From Haloferax elongans ATCC BAA-1513 (lineage in GTDB: Archaea; Halobacteriota; Halobacteria; Halobacteriales; Haloferacaceae), in assembly GCF_000336755.1 (NCBI RefSeq), contig NZ_AOLK01000020.1, positions 1 through 46,587 of the forward strand: a stretch of 46,587 bases of DNA, given 5' to 3'. Both the position numbers and the translations under genes were made by a program. Of the stretch, positions 8,119-16,108 are shown piece by piece (position 1 is the stretch's first letter; the number at the start of each line of letters is the position of its first letter). A model generated the notes under the pieces. It saw only the letters and a program-made list of their open reading frames with translations. It ran no database searches and was not told the origin of the DNA.

Positions 8119-8700
8119 ATGGCTGACGAAATCTTCTACGAGCAGGGCGATGACGCCACCGAGGACAACTTCGGCCGGGTGTGGGGGCGGCCGAACATCA
8201 TGGATTACGTCGTCCGTGGACTGTCGCTGTCAGATAACGGTGACGGAACGGCGACCCTCACCGCTGGCTATGCGACCATTCTCGACGGGATTCGTGGGTA
8301 CCACGTCTACCCTGACTCGCGGACGGTAACACTCGTTGACTCCGGTGGGGTGAACCACATCTACCTCGCCATCGACGTCGACCACACGACGACGTCGAAA
8401 AACAACCAGGTGAGCGTCCACGTCGACGCCGACGACACACCGCCGTCGCTCCCAAATCTCAAGCTCGGGACAGTTGACGCCAGCGCTGGCACAGCCACCG
8501 AGACCAACCGTAACCCAGACGGAACATTCGAGAACCTCGAGGCGACGCGGAAGCTCGACATGCGGGGCAACCCCATCGACAACCAGGGTGTCACCTCGGT
8601 CGCCGACGAGACGGCGCTCGCCGACGGCGAACCCGGTCTTTATCGGCTCGAAGACACGGGCGACGTCGTCTACTTCGACGGCGATACGAGCACGAACTGA
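8119..8700 (+). CDS. tail fibre or baseplate-associated structural protein
   Basis: A 193-residue acidic beta-rich protein starting 3 bases after the peptidase stop. Residues 1-130 contain beta strands typical of virion attachment domains (DGTATLTAGYATILDG, NHIYLAIDVD). Residues about 130-193 resemble the short linker and trimerisation segments seen in fibre proteins (KLDMRGNPIDNQG, then GEPGLYRLEDTGDVVYFDG). The last segment is similar in style to residues 60-85 of the large fibre at 9124, suggesting a shared connector module. Function is inferred from this and from position. Confidence 0.5.
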   Translation: MADEIFYEQGDDATEDNFGRVWGRPNIMDYVVRGLSLSDNGDGTATLTAGYATILDGIRGYHVYPDSRTVTLVDSGGVNHIYLAIDVDHTTTSKNNQVSVHVDADDTPPSLPNLKLGTVDASAGTATETNRNPDGTFENLEATRKLDMRGNPIDNQGVTSVADETALADGEPGLYRLEDTGDVVYFDGDTSTN

Positions 8701-8779
8701 GCCATCTCCGATGAACCCAGCTGCGCCGCGGCGGGTGGGTGAGGGGACGACCGCGGGACATCCTGCAGGAGACTTTTCC

Positions 8780-9124
8780 ATGCCACGAAAGCAATCGACA
8801 GCCAGACGCACCGATGAGCCAATTGAGACCGCCGACGCGGTCCTGTTGGCGACCAACACGCCGGGAGACGCACTTGTCTCGCTCAACATCGAGGCGACCG
8901 CCGACGCCAGCTACGCCGTCGACGTCCACCACGATGTTGGCAGCCGCACCACCCCCACAACCGGGTGGTTCGAAGACGAGATAGTCTACGACCAAGCCGA
9001 CGTCGACGACCCACAAGACATCCGTGACACGTTCTACGTGGGTGACGCGTGGCTTCGAGTGCGCGTGACGGACCCCGCGGGAGCGGGCGAAACAGCAGAC
9101 GTGACTATCCAGGAGGCACACTAA
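8780..9124 (+). CDS. small beta-sandwich structural protein
   Basis: 114 residues. I chose the ATG at 8780 because AGGAGA stands about 8 bases upstream; an earlier in-frame ATG at 8711 lacks such a site. After a basic N-terminus the protein is acidic with alternating hydrophobic residues, like an Ig-like or fibre accessory domain. The stop overlaps the start of the fibre gene (TAATG), so the two are translated together. No catalytic motif is seen. Confidence 0.5.
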   Translation: MPRKQSTARRTDEPIETADAVLLATNTPGDALVSLNIEATADASYAVDVHHDVGSRTTPTTGWFEDEIVYDQADVDDPQDIRDTFYVGDAWLRVRVTDPAGAGETADVTIQEAH

Positions 9125-10959
9125 TGGGAATTTTCAGATTCCTTCGAGAGTGGAAAGAGAAGGCAAACGGCGTCCTGACGGGACCGACGCTCGAGGCTGG
9201 TGAGGTGACTGCCGAAACGGCGACGCTGACCGACCTCATCGCCTCCGAGTCAATCAAGATCCCACAGTACGACGCGACCGCGAACGCCCCCCGGCAGTCG
9301 GGTATCATCGAGGTCCCGCCGAGCGGGTCCGATACGGCGGGATTCTACCGCTACGACTCGTCGAGCGACAGCTACGAGCTGCTCGACCAGTCCGGTGGGG
9401 TGTCGGCCGGTGATCTGTCTGGACTCAACATCGATACGGACAAAGACTGGGGCGGTTTTGAAATCACGAACGTTGGACCGAATGGGAGAGACGTGCCCGC
9501 AAGCGTGGAGCAATTAACCGTCACGGATTGGTCGGACCCGGTAGAAGACGAGTTCTACCGCCTGTTTGGCGGTGAATCAGATTTCACTACACAGGATAGT
9601 GTCGCTCTTAGCGGCAACGCGCTCAAAATGGATGTTGCCAGCGGAGCCCGCCGAATCGTCGGCACGGACCTCAACGCGGTGCCTCAAATGCGTGACGTGG
9701 TGGAGGTGCCGTTTTACTTCACCGACACGTCCGACATCCTCGAAATCGACATCGGTCGGCAGGGTAGTGAAGTCAAAGGGAGAATCCAGTTTGACGCGAA
9801 GAGCGACGTTATCGACGGCTTCGCGGAGGACGGAAACACGACTTACACGACACAGGCGGATATCAGTTCACACTTAAATGAGTGGTTGGTCGCACGGTTT
9901 GAGTGGTTAGACACTGGGCAGGTCAACATTCGGTTATTGGTCAATTCAGACGGCACCGAACTCGCGTACCGCGAAATGGCCGATTTTTCGACCATGGACG
10001 GCCTGTTCGCAATCGGCGGGTTCAACAGAGACAACCCCTCCACTATCTACGTCGAATCCCCGGTTATCACCAACCGACACGTGAGCGACCACGTGAACGA
10101 GGCTTCGGCGGGAGTGGTGGAACTCGGCGGCGACGTGGTCCGCCCACAGGGTGCGCTCGACGCGGGTCCGCATGAGGCGGTCGTCTCGGACACGACCGTA
10201 CACGGCCACCTGCGAACGGACAACGCGCTCTTGTCGGGTGCCGACGTTTCGTTAGTCGAGTGGGACGGAGGCTACGGACAACGTCGCCTCGAAGCGCAGG
10301 CGGACGGTGAGGGAGGGTTTTACGGCCTTCGGCGACCTCTCGCAGACAGGATTAACAACCGCCTCTTGTGGCAATACGAGAGCCTCTCGGACGTGCCGGA
10401 GTTAGTCACGGGTGCGGATGTTACGAGCGCATCGTTCGCACTCACGGGGTACCCTCGCCGGTTGCAAATTGCACACGACGGTTCCGACGCAGGAAATCTT
10501 GGCGCGTTCTTCAAGCCGATAATCTCCCCGGCGTCGGTCGGGAGCTTCCGCCTCACGTTCCACAACGTCATATACAGCAGCAACGACCTCAAAAACCAAA
10601 TTTCGATTGGGTTGTCCGATATTGACCCAACAACGTCAACCGTCCACGACTCGGGAAATGCCCTCATTTATAACCGACGACCGGACGGAAGCGGCGGAAA
10701 ATACGAAGAACTCCAACTAAACGACGGTACAAAAACAGCCGGAGGGATGATTGTCGATTGGTCTACTCCTCACGACATCTCGTTTGAGTACGACGCAAAT
10801 CAGTCTGTGGGGCGCGGGTTAGTCGATGGAGAACTCGCAGAAGAACTATCAAAGGAGCTACCAGACAAACCGATGCACCCAGTGATTCAATTAGTCGATA
10901 GCTCAGCCTCTACGGGAGAAACGCTTGAGTGCGAGCTTATTACGGTGGAGGTGATGTGA
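9124..10959 (+). CDS. large tail fibre or receptor-binding protein
   Basis: 611 residues. The N-terminus (residues 1-30, a basic amphipathic helix) may attach to the tail. Residues about 30-110 hold a connector like that of the 8119 gene (GFYRYDSSSDSYELLDQSGG). The remainder is two or more beta-sandwich lectin-like domains (residues about 125-325 and 420-610). From roughly base 9480 onward, codon choice changes: TTA, GTT, ATA and AGT codons appear far more often than in the head genes. This suggests that the receptor-binding part was exchanged with another source. Start is fixed by the TAATG overlap. Role is inferred. Confidence 0.6.
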   Translation: MGIFRFLREWKEKANGVLTGPTLEAGEVTAETATLTDLIASESIKIPQYDATANAPRQSGIIEVPPSGSDTAGFYRYDSSSDSYELLDQSGGVSAGDLSGLNIDTDKDWGGFEITNVGPNGRDVPASVEQLTVTDWSDPVEDEFYRLFGGESDFTTQDSVALSGNALKMDVASGARRIVGTDLNAVPQMRDVVEVPFYFTDTSDILEIDIGRQGSEVKGRIQFDAKSDVIDGFAEDGNTTYTTQADISSHLNEWLVARFEWLDTGQVNIRLLVNSDGTELAYREMADFSTMDGLFAIGGFNRDNPSTIYVESPVITNRHVSDHVNEASAGVVELGGDVVRPQGALDAGPHEAVVSDTTVHGHLRTDNALLSGADVSLVEWDGGYGQRRLEAQADGEGGFYGLRRPLADRINNRLLWQYESLSDVPELVTGADVTSASFALTGYPRRLQIAHDGSDAGNLGAFFKPIISPASVGSFRLTFHNVIYSSNDLKNQISIGLSDIDPTTSTVHDSGNALIYNRRPDGSGGKYEELQLNDGTKTAGGMIVDWSTPHDISFEYDANQSVGRGLVDGELAEELSKELPDKPMHPVIQLVDSSASTGETLECELITVEVM

Positions 10960-11655
10960 ATGTCACAAAGCAATAATCAGGGCGGTTTGGAGGCAATCTA
11001 CCTGTTTGAAAACGAAGATTACGACGGCGGTCGTGGCGCGTACCGTGACCGGAGCGGACATGGGCGGAACCTCTCACTCAATGGTGGCGTTGGTGTTCGC
11101 CAACCGTCGCCACTCGGGAGTAGTGCATTGTTTGACGGGGCCGACGACTATGGTCGAGCGGCCCCTCCAAACGGCGGCGACCACTTACTCGTGTCTGCGT
11201 TCCTTCGGTACCAGAAACCGACCGAGGACCCAAACGACTACGGCACGATTGTCTCGAATGGCCGCGAACCGGGGAGTGGTGAGGGGCCGAGCAAAGGCTG
11301 GTTCTTGGGAGTCAAGGGTGAGAACGTCCGACATGGCTTCGGAGACGGGTCTTCTGGCGAATACTACTACGTCCTCTCTCCGGGCTATGATAGGTGGTTC
11401 TGGACAACTCTAGCCATAGACACCGACACCGGAGTAGTTTCGATTTGGGTAGACGGCGAGGTAGAGCTATCTCAACAAACGACACTCACAGACTTCTGGG
11501 ACCTAAATGATGAGTTATCTGTGGGGGATGCGCTCGGGCTATCTAAAGCAATCCCGGCGACAATAGCGGCGGTCGTTGTCAGCCACTCTAAACCGACGGC
11601 ACGCCGGATTAAGCGGATGAAAGACATGGCTGCCCGGGGGGTGAGCTACCTGTGA
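10960..11655 (+). CDS. LamG/concanavalin A-like lectin fold protein
   Basis: 231 residues with the LamG-type signature: a D-R-S-G-H-G-R-N turn near residue 32, then SSALFDGADDYGRA near residue 55, then WFWTTLAIDTDTG and SIWVDGE strands. These match laminin G3 or concanavalin-like jelly rolls that bind sugars. Lying next to the large fibre and sharing its atypical codon usage, it is likely a receptor-binding or fibre-tip protein for glycosylated S-layer or other glycans. Sugar binding is a family property and is not shown here. The stop overlaps the next GTG start (GTGA). Confidence 0.7.
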   Translation: MSQSNNQGGLEAIYLFENEDYDGGRGAYRDRSGHGRNLSLNGGVGVRQPSPLGSSALFDGADDYGRAAPPNGGDHLLVSAFLRYQKPTEDPNDYGTIVSNGREPGSGEGPSKGWFLGVKGENVRHGFGDGSSGEYYYVLSPGYDRWFWTTLAIDTDTGVVSIWVDGEVELSQQTTLTDFWDLNDELSVGDALGLSKAIPATIAAVVVSHSKPTARRIKRMKDMAARGVSYL

Positions 11656-12110
11656 CTCTCTGTGCCCGCCACGTCGTCCGTTGCATGGTCACTGGTCCCC
11701 CGGACACGCTGGACGCTATCGCGTCTGACCTCCCGGACGGCGACGCGCCGTATATCGGCCCAGAATACGACGGCCCGCCCCGTCTCACGCCCGATGACGA
11801 CCCAACACTCTCCGACGGCGAGGAGCGCCTCACGGCCCGTGTGTCGTTCGTGAGCGACACGGTGGAGGCCGACGGCACGACCTACGACGGGAGCGCCGAG
11901 GCAACAGCACTCTTCGACGCCCTCACGTCGCACGACCTCCCGAAAGACGCGACCGTTCGCCACTACCGCTCGCCGACTGGCGGGGTGACGTCCGCCGAAG
12001 TCCAGGCGTGGTACGAGGCGCATCCTGACGAACAGCCGGTCAACGACGATGGCGAGGCGTTCGTGCCCTCGAGTTGGGACCCGAGTCGGCACGTCGTCAG
12101 TGAGTTCTGA
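11652..12110 (+). CDS. hypothetical protein downstream of the fibre genes
   Basis: 152 residues, GTG start overlapping the lectin stop. Very acidic, with a DDDP-rich stretch in the middle and an EVQAWYEAHPDEQP segment near the end. The high-GC codon usage of the virus core returns here, marking the right border of the exchanged fibre module. No known domain is recognised. It could be a fibre chaperone or accessory protein, judging only from position and coupling. Confidence 0.55.
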   Translation: MTLCARHVVRCMVTGPPDTLDAIASDLPDGDAPYIGPEYDGPPRLTPDDDPTLSDGEERLTARVSFVSDTVEADGTTYDGSAEATALFDALTSHDLPKDATVRHYRSPTGGVTSAEVQAWYEAHPDEQPVNDDGEAFVPSSWDPSRHVVSEF

Positions 12111-12113
12111 GGC

Positions 12114-12209
12114 CTATTTGTCAGTCCTCCGCTTCCGGAGCTCTTGATACAGCGATACCACAGTCTGAAGAACTCTAGCGGCTATTTCGAGTGCTACCAA
12201 TTCGTCCAT
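12114..12209 (-). CDS. possible 31-residue helical peptide
   Basis: A short minus-strand frame with ATG, running MDELVALEIAARVLQTV and ending RKRRTDK. It is an amphipathic helix of good composition that fits the gap between convergent and rightward genes. Its stop lies 4 bases from the stop of the preceding plus-strand gene. It has no clear ribosome site, so it is only a candidate. Confidence 0.3.
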   Translation of the reverse strand: MDELVALEIAARVLQTVVSLYQELRKRRTDK

Positions 12210-12390
12210 GGTCCGACCAAACCATGACGCGGACATAACCACCCGTTACGCTCCCACTCAACCCCTACTCTCGTGATGACCTCCGCTCGACGAGCGCCGA
12301 CGCCGTCGACGAGCGAGCACGACCAACAATACCGGGCACCCGTGACGCGAGAGGGGCCGTCGCGGCAACCGAAATCCCTCACACCCATGA

Positions 12391-12642
12391 ATGCGACTCC
12401 AAAAAGCACGGGCGTTAGCGGGGCTGATCTTCGCGGCGGCGTTCGCCGTCGCGTTGCTCGCCGACGTCCTCTTCCCGACGACAGCACAGCTCACAGGCAA
12501 CCACATCACCGTCTTCGCGTCAGTTCTTTCGGCGCTGTTCGGCGTCGAGATTGCCCGCGCACGGTGGGGACAGCTCGCCGCCGCAGCGAGCGGCGCACTC
12601 TCGGGATGGCACGCCGCCGACCAGGAGGACAGTGATGACTGA
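12391..12642 (+). CDS. small membrane protein (two spans)
   Basis: 83 residues with a basic N-terminus (MRLQKAR), two hydrophobic segments (about residues 8-25 and 40-55) and a very acidic C-terminus. The next gene starts inside its end with ATGACTGA overlap, so the two membrane proteins are made together. Two coupled small membrane proteins after the tail module are compatible with a holin/antiholin pair, but archaeal virus holins are poorly known and nothing proves it. The preceding gap, 12210-12390, shows no convincing gene. Confidence 0.55.
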   Translation: MRLQKARALAGLIFAAAFAVALLADVLFPTTAQLTGNHITVFASVLSALFGVEIARARWGQLAAAASGALSGWHAADQEDSDD

Positions 12643-12904
12643 CGTCCTCACCCTCGTCAACTACGTCATGCTCTTCGCCGGCGCAGCGGGCTTTCTCGCC
12701 TACCCCGTCCTCGAGCACTTCTACGAACCCGACGTGAGTGGGTGGAAGCTCTTGGCCCTCGTCGCCATCTCGTTGGCGCTCGTGTTATTCGGCGCTGGTG
12801 CGTGGACTGGCGGTGTCGACCTCGTCCCAGTCCGGGCCCTCGCAGCGCTCTGTCTCGTCGCTGCCGAAGTCGGGGTGATCCGAGAGACTGTCACAGCAGC
12901 GTAG
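12635..12904 (+). CDS. small membrane protein (three spans)
   Basis: 89 residues with three hydrophobic segments (about residues 5-22, 38-55 and 63-80) and almost no soluble part. Start at 12635 is set by overlap with the previous stop. It is the last rightward gene of the late region. Possible roles are membrane lesion formation at exit or superinfection effects; the sequence itself shows only that it is a membrane protein. Confidence 0.6.
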   Translation: MTDVLTLVNYVMLFAGAAGFLAYPVLEHFYEPDVSGWKLLALVAISLALVLFGAGAWTGGVDLVPVRALAALCLVAAEVGVIRETVTAA

Positions 12905-13057
12905 CCGTTGGACCACCTCTCAGAGTACTTTCGTAGTTGCACGTGTACTTGTAGTGAGTCCGCTCTTTCAGTTCGTTAAGGCTAGCGCTGCGACGACGTC
13001 TTCTACGTTGGCGGGGAAGGCGAGCGTTCGCAAACTCCGACCCACCGGCCGCTACTT

Positions 13058-13330
13058 TTGAGTGGAGTCTCTAAAACCACTATCAGTTTTCAGGATAAAA
13101 GCCGCTATCCTGACGAGTGCCACCAGTGTCAACGCTGGAATGCCGTTTTCGACCGTCTCACCCCCTGATTCGACGCCCGAAGATGTGGTCCTAGCACACC
13201 GAATAGGTCGAAAAGTACAACCAGACCGACTACAAACCGTATCTCGCTATACGAATATCAACGTCGCCTGCGTGCCTGCGTCCTCCTGGGCTTCCTCAGC
13301 CCACTCACCGAGGTGCTTGATGTCAGCCAT
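13058..13330 (-). pseudogene. possible frameshifted small membrane protein
   Basis: On the minus strand, MADIKHLGEWAEEAQEDAG starts at 13330, overlapping the stop of the upstream HTH gene, and runs into a stop after 27 codons. A different frame just beyond holds a hydrophobic segment, RFVVGLVVLFDLFGVL, before another stop. One lost or gained base near 13255 would join them into a soluble head plus a membrane helix. This may be a decayed gene in the otherwise empty stretch 12905-13322, which shows nothing else convincing. Confidence 0.25.
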
Positions 13331-14006
13331 CAAGTATCAAATCATCCACCGGTATGTCATCGAGCTTTATTCGGTCAGATGATGTGCTGTGGACCGATTG
13401 AATCGGCAGTCGGTCTTCGGGCACTCGGTCAATGACGTTGAGAGCAGCTGCGTATCCTGACCCGGACCAATCATCTTTTGATTCAATATTAATAGCCGAG
13501 TCGGTAGAGAGCGTGGCCTTCGCTGTCTCAAGTTTTTGCTTCACTCGTCCAACTTTCCCTCGGTAAGTTCCTACTGAAACCTCGAGTGCATCTGCTGCTT
13601 TCCGTTCACTTTGGTATGGGTTGCGGTAGGCAATTAGTGTAGCAAATTCTTTTGGCGAGAATAGTGTGCTCTCTTGTTCCTCTTTGATAATGGAAACAAT
13701 CTGCTGCATCCACGCATTGAAAAAGTGCGTGCACAACTCTTCACTGTCATCTCGCTCTATGAACTGGGGGTCGAGGTCTGGCGCAAAGTAGTACCCCGTG
13801 TCGTATCCATTTTCACCCAATCCGGAGGGATAAGTGTGGTATCCCACAGCGACGCCGACAGGCGACTCATCGACAATAAATTCGTACCATTCCGACCGTG
13901 TCTGAGCCCAGTCTCTAAGGACCCGATGGACGCCTTTCTGGTGCCATTCCGCTCTCTTTTTCCCAGGAGCGATATTCATGATGTAGGCTGCTAAGCTAGA
14001 CTCCAT
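13323..14006 (-). CDS. HTH-domain regulator-like protein
   Basis: 227 residues. Residues about 115-165 form a helix-turn-helix of the sigma-70 region 4/LuxR type (LFSPKEFATLIAYRNPYQSE, then KAADALEVSVGTYRGKVGRV). The N-terminal 110 residues form an unrecognised soluble domain. Base composition is clearly lower in GC than the virus core, so the gene may have come from elsewhere. An AT-rich TTTACTA box lies about 28 bases before the start, suggesting a nearly leaderless mRNA. It may control the neighbouring late or lysogeny genes; the target is unknown. Confidence 0.6.
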   Translation of the reverse strand: MESSLAAYIMNIAPGKKRAEWHQKGVHRVLRDWAQTRSEWYEFIVDESPVGVAVGYHTYPSGLGENGYDTGYYFAPDLDPQFIERDDSEELCTHFFNAWMQQIVSIIKEEQESTLFSPKEFATLIAYRNPYQSERKAADALEVSVGTYRGKVGRVKQKLETAKATLSTDSAINIESKDDWSGSGYAAALNVIDRVPEDRLPIQSVHSTSSDRIKLDDIPVDDLILDG

Positions 14007-14168
14007 ACAACTATCTCTTTCTGAGGAATAGTAAATCTATCTCTCCATTGGGGATTGTTCTGCCTCTGTAACTTAACCACCGCCAGCGTCACGGCGTTCG
14101 ATAGTGTGAATTGCTGGCTCTGTTGAAGTCCTCAGAAATTCACAGGGGGTGCATTGCGTCAAAACATC

Positions 14169-14176
14169 TAATATAC
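14169..14176 (+). promoter_or_regulatory. TATA box for a leaderless small gene
   Basis: TAATATAC is centred about 25 bases before the ATG at 14197, and no Shine-Dalgarno sequence lies between. That arrangement is the usual haloarchaeal leaderless promoter. Confidence 0.55.
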
Positions 14177-14196
14177 AAGAAGATATGAAATAAGCA

Positions 14197-14367
14197 ATGG
14201 CTGACAAAATTGAGGTCCATGTAAGCTATGGCGCTGGCTTTGAGAACATAGTCGTAGACGAAATTAAAGAATCTGCCTCAGGGATTTTACTCCGCAATGA
14301 AGTTGAACAAACTGTTGGCTTTGTGACGTACGAGAACCTTGCCTACGCAAAACCAGTCGAAGAATAA
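14197..14367 (+). CDS. small hypothetical protein
   Basis: 56 residues, too short to stand out in simple scans, but with a good leaderless promoter and balanced coding composition (MADKIEVHVSYGAGFEN start, AYAKPVEE end). It is acidic and soluble. It lies alone in an AT-rich island between the HTH gene and the partition locus, where GC content is lowest in the genome. Small proteins of this HalX/DUF type are common in haloarchaeal plasmids. Function is unknown. Confidence 0.55.
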   Translation: MADKIEVHVSYGAGFENIVVDEIKESASGILLRNEVEQTVGFVTYENLAYAKPVEE

Positions 14368-14462
14368 GGCTGCCAGAAACCTCAGTTTTCCAAACACCCA
14401 ATTGTCCACTTTTCCAGAGAATTTCTAAACACTAACCAACTCTAATTTAGATAAACTACTTC

Positions 14463-14480
14463 TGATTACCAGAGTAATCA
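14463..14480. repeat. inverted repeat downstream of the partition genes
   Basis: TGATTAC-CAGA-GTAATCA is a perfect palindrome with 7-base arms and a 4-base loop. It is flanked by an outer pair TTCTGAT (14460-14466) and ATCAGAA (14501-14507). It lies about 60 bases beyond the last gene of the leftward operon. It may be a transcription end signal or a protein-binding site of the partition locus. The rest of 14368-14540 shows nothing else. Confidence 0.5.
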
Positions 14481-14540
14481 TGAGTAGCCGCCCCTATGAG
14501 ATCAGAAATTGTGTGTTTGTCAAATTCGACATGATGTGAG

Positions 14541-14927
14541 TTAGGCATCAGTCTGTTCGATCGAGTAGCGTCGCTCGAGGTCGTCGAGTGCCTCCTGGAC
14601 GTCGTCGGGTTCCATCTCCTCGACGGCGTCGAGACCGTGCTCAACGACGAGAGGTTTCAGGTGCCGGTCTTTCAGGACCTCGAAGTCGCACTCGTAGTTG
14701 AGGCGGTCGTACTGCTTGTCGAGGCGGTCCTTCATCGCGTCGGGTAGATAGACAGTCACGCCGTTCCATGCGCTCTTGACGCTCTCTGCGTCCCATGGAT
14801 TCCTAACCGTCACTGCGTTCTCTGCGTTCATGTCGTTCTCTGGATTCTCTGTCGTGTCGTCCTGGTCGTCGGCGCTGTCGCCGCCGAACCGCCGGGAGAG
14901 TCGGTCGTTGATCTCGTCGTCGCTCAT
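14541..14927 (-). CDS. ParA partner protein (putative centromere-binding protein)
   Basis: 128 residues, starting by ATGA overlap with the parA stop. Residues 1-45 are acidic and probably disordered. Residues about 50-80 (WNGVTVYLPDAMKDRLDKQY) resemble the strand-helix of a ribbon-helix-helix or related DNA-binding fold. The C-terminus is helical and acidic. Partition loci usually pair a ParA ATPase with such a small site-specific binder. A 10-unit 9-base-period array (14761-14850) is written into its own coding sequence (MNAENAVTVRNPWDAESVKSA), so the gene may carry its own binding site. Partner role is inferred from coupling. Confidence 0.6.
   Translation of the reverse strand: MSDDEINDRLSRRFGGDSADDQDDTTENPENDMNAENAVTVRNPWDAESVKSAWNGVTVYLPDAMKDRLDKQYDRLNYECDFEVLKDRHLKPLVVEHGLDAVEEMEPDDVQEALDDLERRYSIEQTDA
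14761..14850 (-). repeat. 9-bp iteron array A, inside the ParA-partner gene
   Basis: Read on the minus strand, ten consecutive units begin every 9 bases: GAATCC, GAACGA, GAACGC, GAACGC, GACGGT, GAATCC, GGACGC, GAGCGT, GAGCGC, GAACGG. The last three bases of each unit vary. The first bases follow a G-A/G-purine-C/T-G pattern. Nine bases equal three codons, so the array is in frame with the gene. The same period recurs at five other places. Confidence 0.75.
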
Positions 14928-15691
14928 GGTTCCACCTCAGCCGCAATCGCGGCGTAGACATCGACCATGTCGGTCTCCTCGGCTTCGGGTCCGAAGATGG
15001 AGCAGTGAGCGTTCACGGTTCGCTCGATGGCGGCACGGTGGCGAACAACCCACACCGGAACTCGCCCCTCGAAGCGCTCCTCGTACCACTGCAGCATCCG
15101 CTTCTGTTCGTTGTCGAGCGGATAGTGGACGTCGGAGACGATGATGCCCGAGATGGCGATGTTCGTCCCGTAGTTCTCGTCGAGCGTGTCCAGCTGGCGC
15201 AGCAAGTGCTGGACGGCGAGCTTCGAGGACTCGTCGGCACGGACGGGGACGAGGAGGTTCTCGGTCGCGAGGACGACGTTGTCGTTGATCGGGCCGAGCG
15301 AGGGCGGGGCATCGAACAGGATGACGTCCCAGTTGTCAACGCCGTCGAACAGCATCTGCAGGCGCTGGCGGGGACGCATCCCGCTCGCAATGAGGTCCTG
15401 CTCAAGGGCGAACATATCGATGCTTCCCGGGAGAACGTCGAACTCGTCGTGAGCGACGACAAGGTCGTGAACGTCGTGGTCGTTCGGGTTCGCGAACGCA
15501 TCGTAGAACGTCGGTGGTTCGCTGGTGTAGTAGTCCTCAAACCCGAGGCGATGCGTGAGGTATCCCTGAGGGTCGGCGTCGACGGCGAGGACGTCGAGGC
15601 CGCGGTCGGCGAGGGCGCCCGCGACGTTGATCGCGTTCGTCGTCTTCGCGACACCGCCCTTCTGGTTCGTGATTCCTATCCTGACGGTCAT
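14924..15691 (-). CDS. parA: ParA-family partition ATPase
   Basis: 255 residues from the ATG at 15691; an upstream in-frame ATG exists, but its codons lie in the iteron array. The deviant Walker A is KGGVAKTT (residues 11-18), switch I is DADPQG (38-43) and Walker B is VILFDAPP (123-130), the set of the Soj/ParA class. These ATPases form dynamic patches on the nucleoid and, with a DNA-binding partner at a centromere, distribute low-copy DNA to daughter cells. The partner gene follows with ATGA overlap. In a virus genome this points to maintenance as a plasmid during latency. Confidence 0.92.
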   Translation of the reverse strand: MTVRIGITNQKGGVAKTTNAINVAGALADRGLDVLAVDADPQGYLTHRLGFEDYYTSEPPTFYDAFANPNDHDVHDLVVAHDEFDVLPGSIDMFALEQDLIASGMRPRQRLQMLFDGVDNWDVILFDAPPSLGPINDNVVLATENLLVPVRADESSKLAVQHLLRQLDTLDENYGTNIAISGIIVSDVHYPLDNEQKRMLQWYEERFEGRVPVWVVRHRAAIERTVNAHCSIFGPEAEETDMVDVYAAIAAEVEP

Positions 15692-15725
15692 GGCATTCCT
15701 ACCGCGCACGACGTTCCATGCGTTC
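15675..15725 (-). repeat. 9-bp iteron array B, across the parA start
   Basis: On the minus strand, six units at 9-base spacing begin GAACGC, GAACGT, GCGCGG, GAATGC, GACCGT, GATAGG. The array covers the parA start region. The location fits autoregulation of the partition operon by a protein that also binds the centromere. Confidence 0.7.
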
Positions 15726-15761
15726 AAATAACCACGTCAGACGCTTGAGAAAGAGATTGAG

Positions 15762-15902
15762 TCAGAACTGCAAGAGAACTACGACGCCGACAACCCACGC
15801 CCCAAGAGCAACGCCGATGAAGATACCCACGGAGAGGTACCACAGTCGCGATTTGTGTGGCGAGTAGGGCGAGTTGGACATCTGCAGGCCCCAGTCGCTC
15901 AT
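15762..15902 (-). CDS. small single-span membrane protein
   Basis: 46 residues starting by ATGA overlap with the upstream gene's stop, which makes the start certain. The N-terminal 20 residues are polar (MSDWGLQMSNSPYSPHKSR), followed by one long membrane helix (LWYLSVGIFIGVALGAWVVG) and a short tail. It lies just upstream of parA in the same operon. Function is unknown. Confidence 0.65.
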   Translation of the reverse strand: MSDWGLQMSNSPYSPHKSRLWYLSVGIFIGVALGAWVVGVVVLLQF

Positions 15903-16108
15903 CGCGACCAGAGCTCCCGGAGTGTCTCACGAATCTCGCCAGGGCGCCAGCCGCGCATCCACGGGTGCAGCGCGCGGTCGTAGCCCTCGAAGATGGGGAT
16001 GGCGTCGACGGGCGCGCCCTCAACAAGCGCGTGGTTCTGTCCGGCCTGGAGGCGTTGGTTGAGATCCCACATGACGCCCGAAAGGGCTCCGTCAGGACGC
16101 TCGGTCAT
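15899..16108 (-). CDS. small hypothetical protein
   Basis: 69 residues from the ATG at 16108, which overlaps the upstream stop (ATGA). The start MTERPDGALSG is therefore preferred over a longer frame beginning at 16174, which would overlap the upstream gene. Neutral to acidic and soluble, with a Trp-rich C-terminal half (PWMRGWRPGEIRETLRELWSR type sequence) that looks helical. No domain is recognised. It belongs to the leftward early operon. Confidence 0.6.
   Translation of the reverse strand: MTERPDGALSGVMWDLNQRLQAGQNHALVEGAPVDAIPIFEGYDRALHPWMRGWRPGEIRETLRELWSR

Noticed and set aside
12391-12904. Firm holin/antiholin assignment for the two small membrane proteins
   Set aside because: Only size, membrane segments and position support it; no endolysin partner is identifiable, so they are left as membrane proteins.
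13062-13382. Plus-strand frame of 106 codons
   Set aside because: It overlaps the end of the minus-strand HTH gene, lacks acidic halophile composition and has no ribosome site.
14085-14160. Sequence resembling a haloarchaeal insertion-sequence end (CTCTGTTGAAGTCCTC)
   Set aside because: No transposase fragment, no matching second end and no target duplication were seen.
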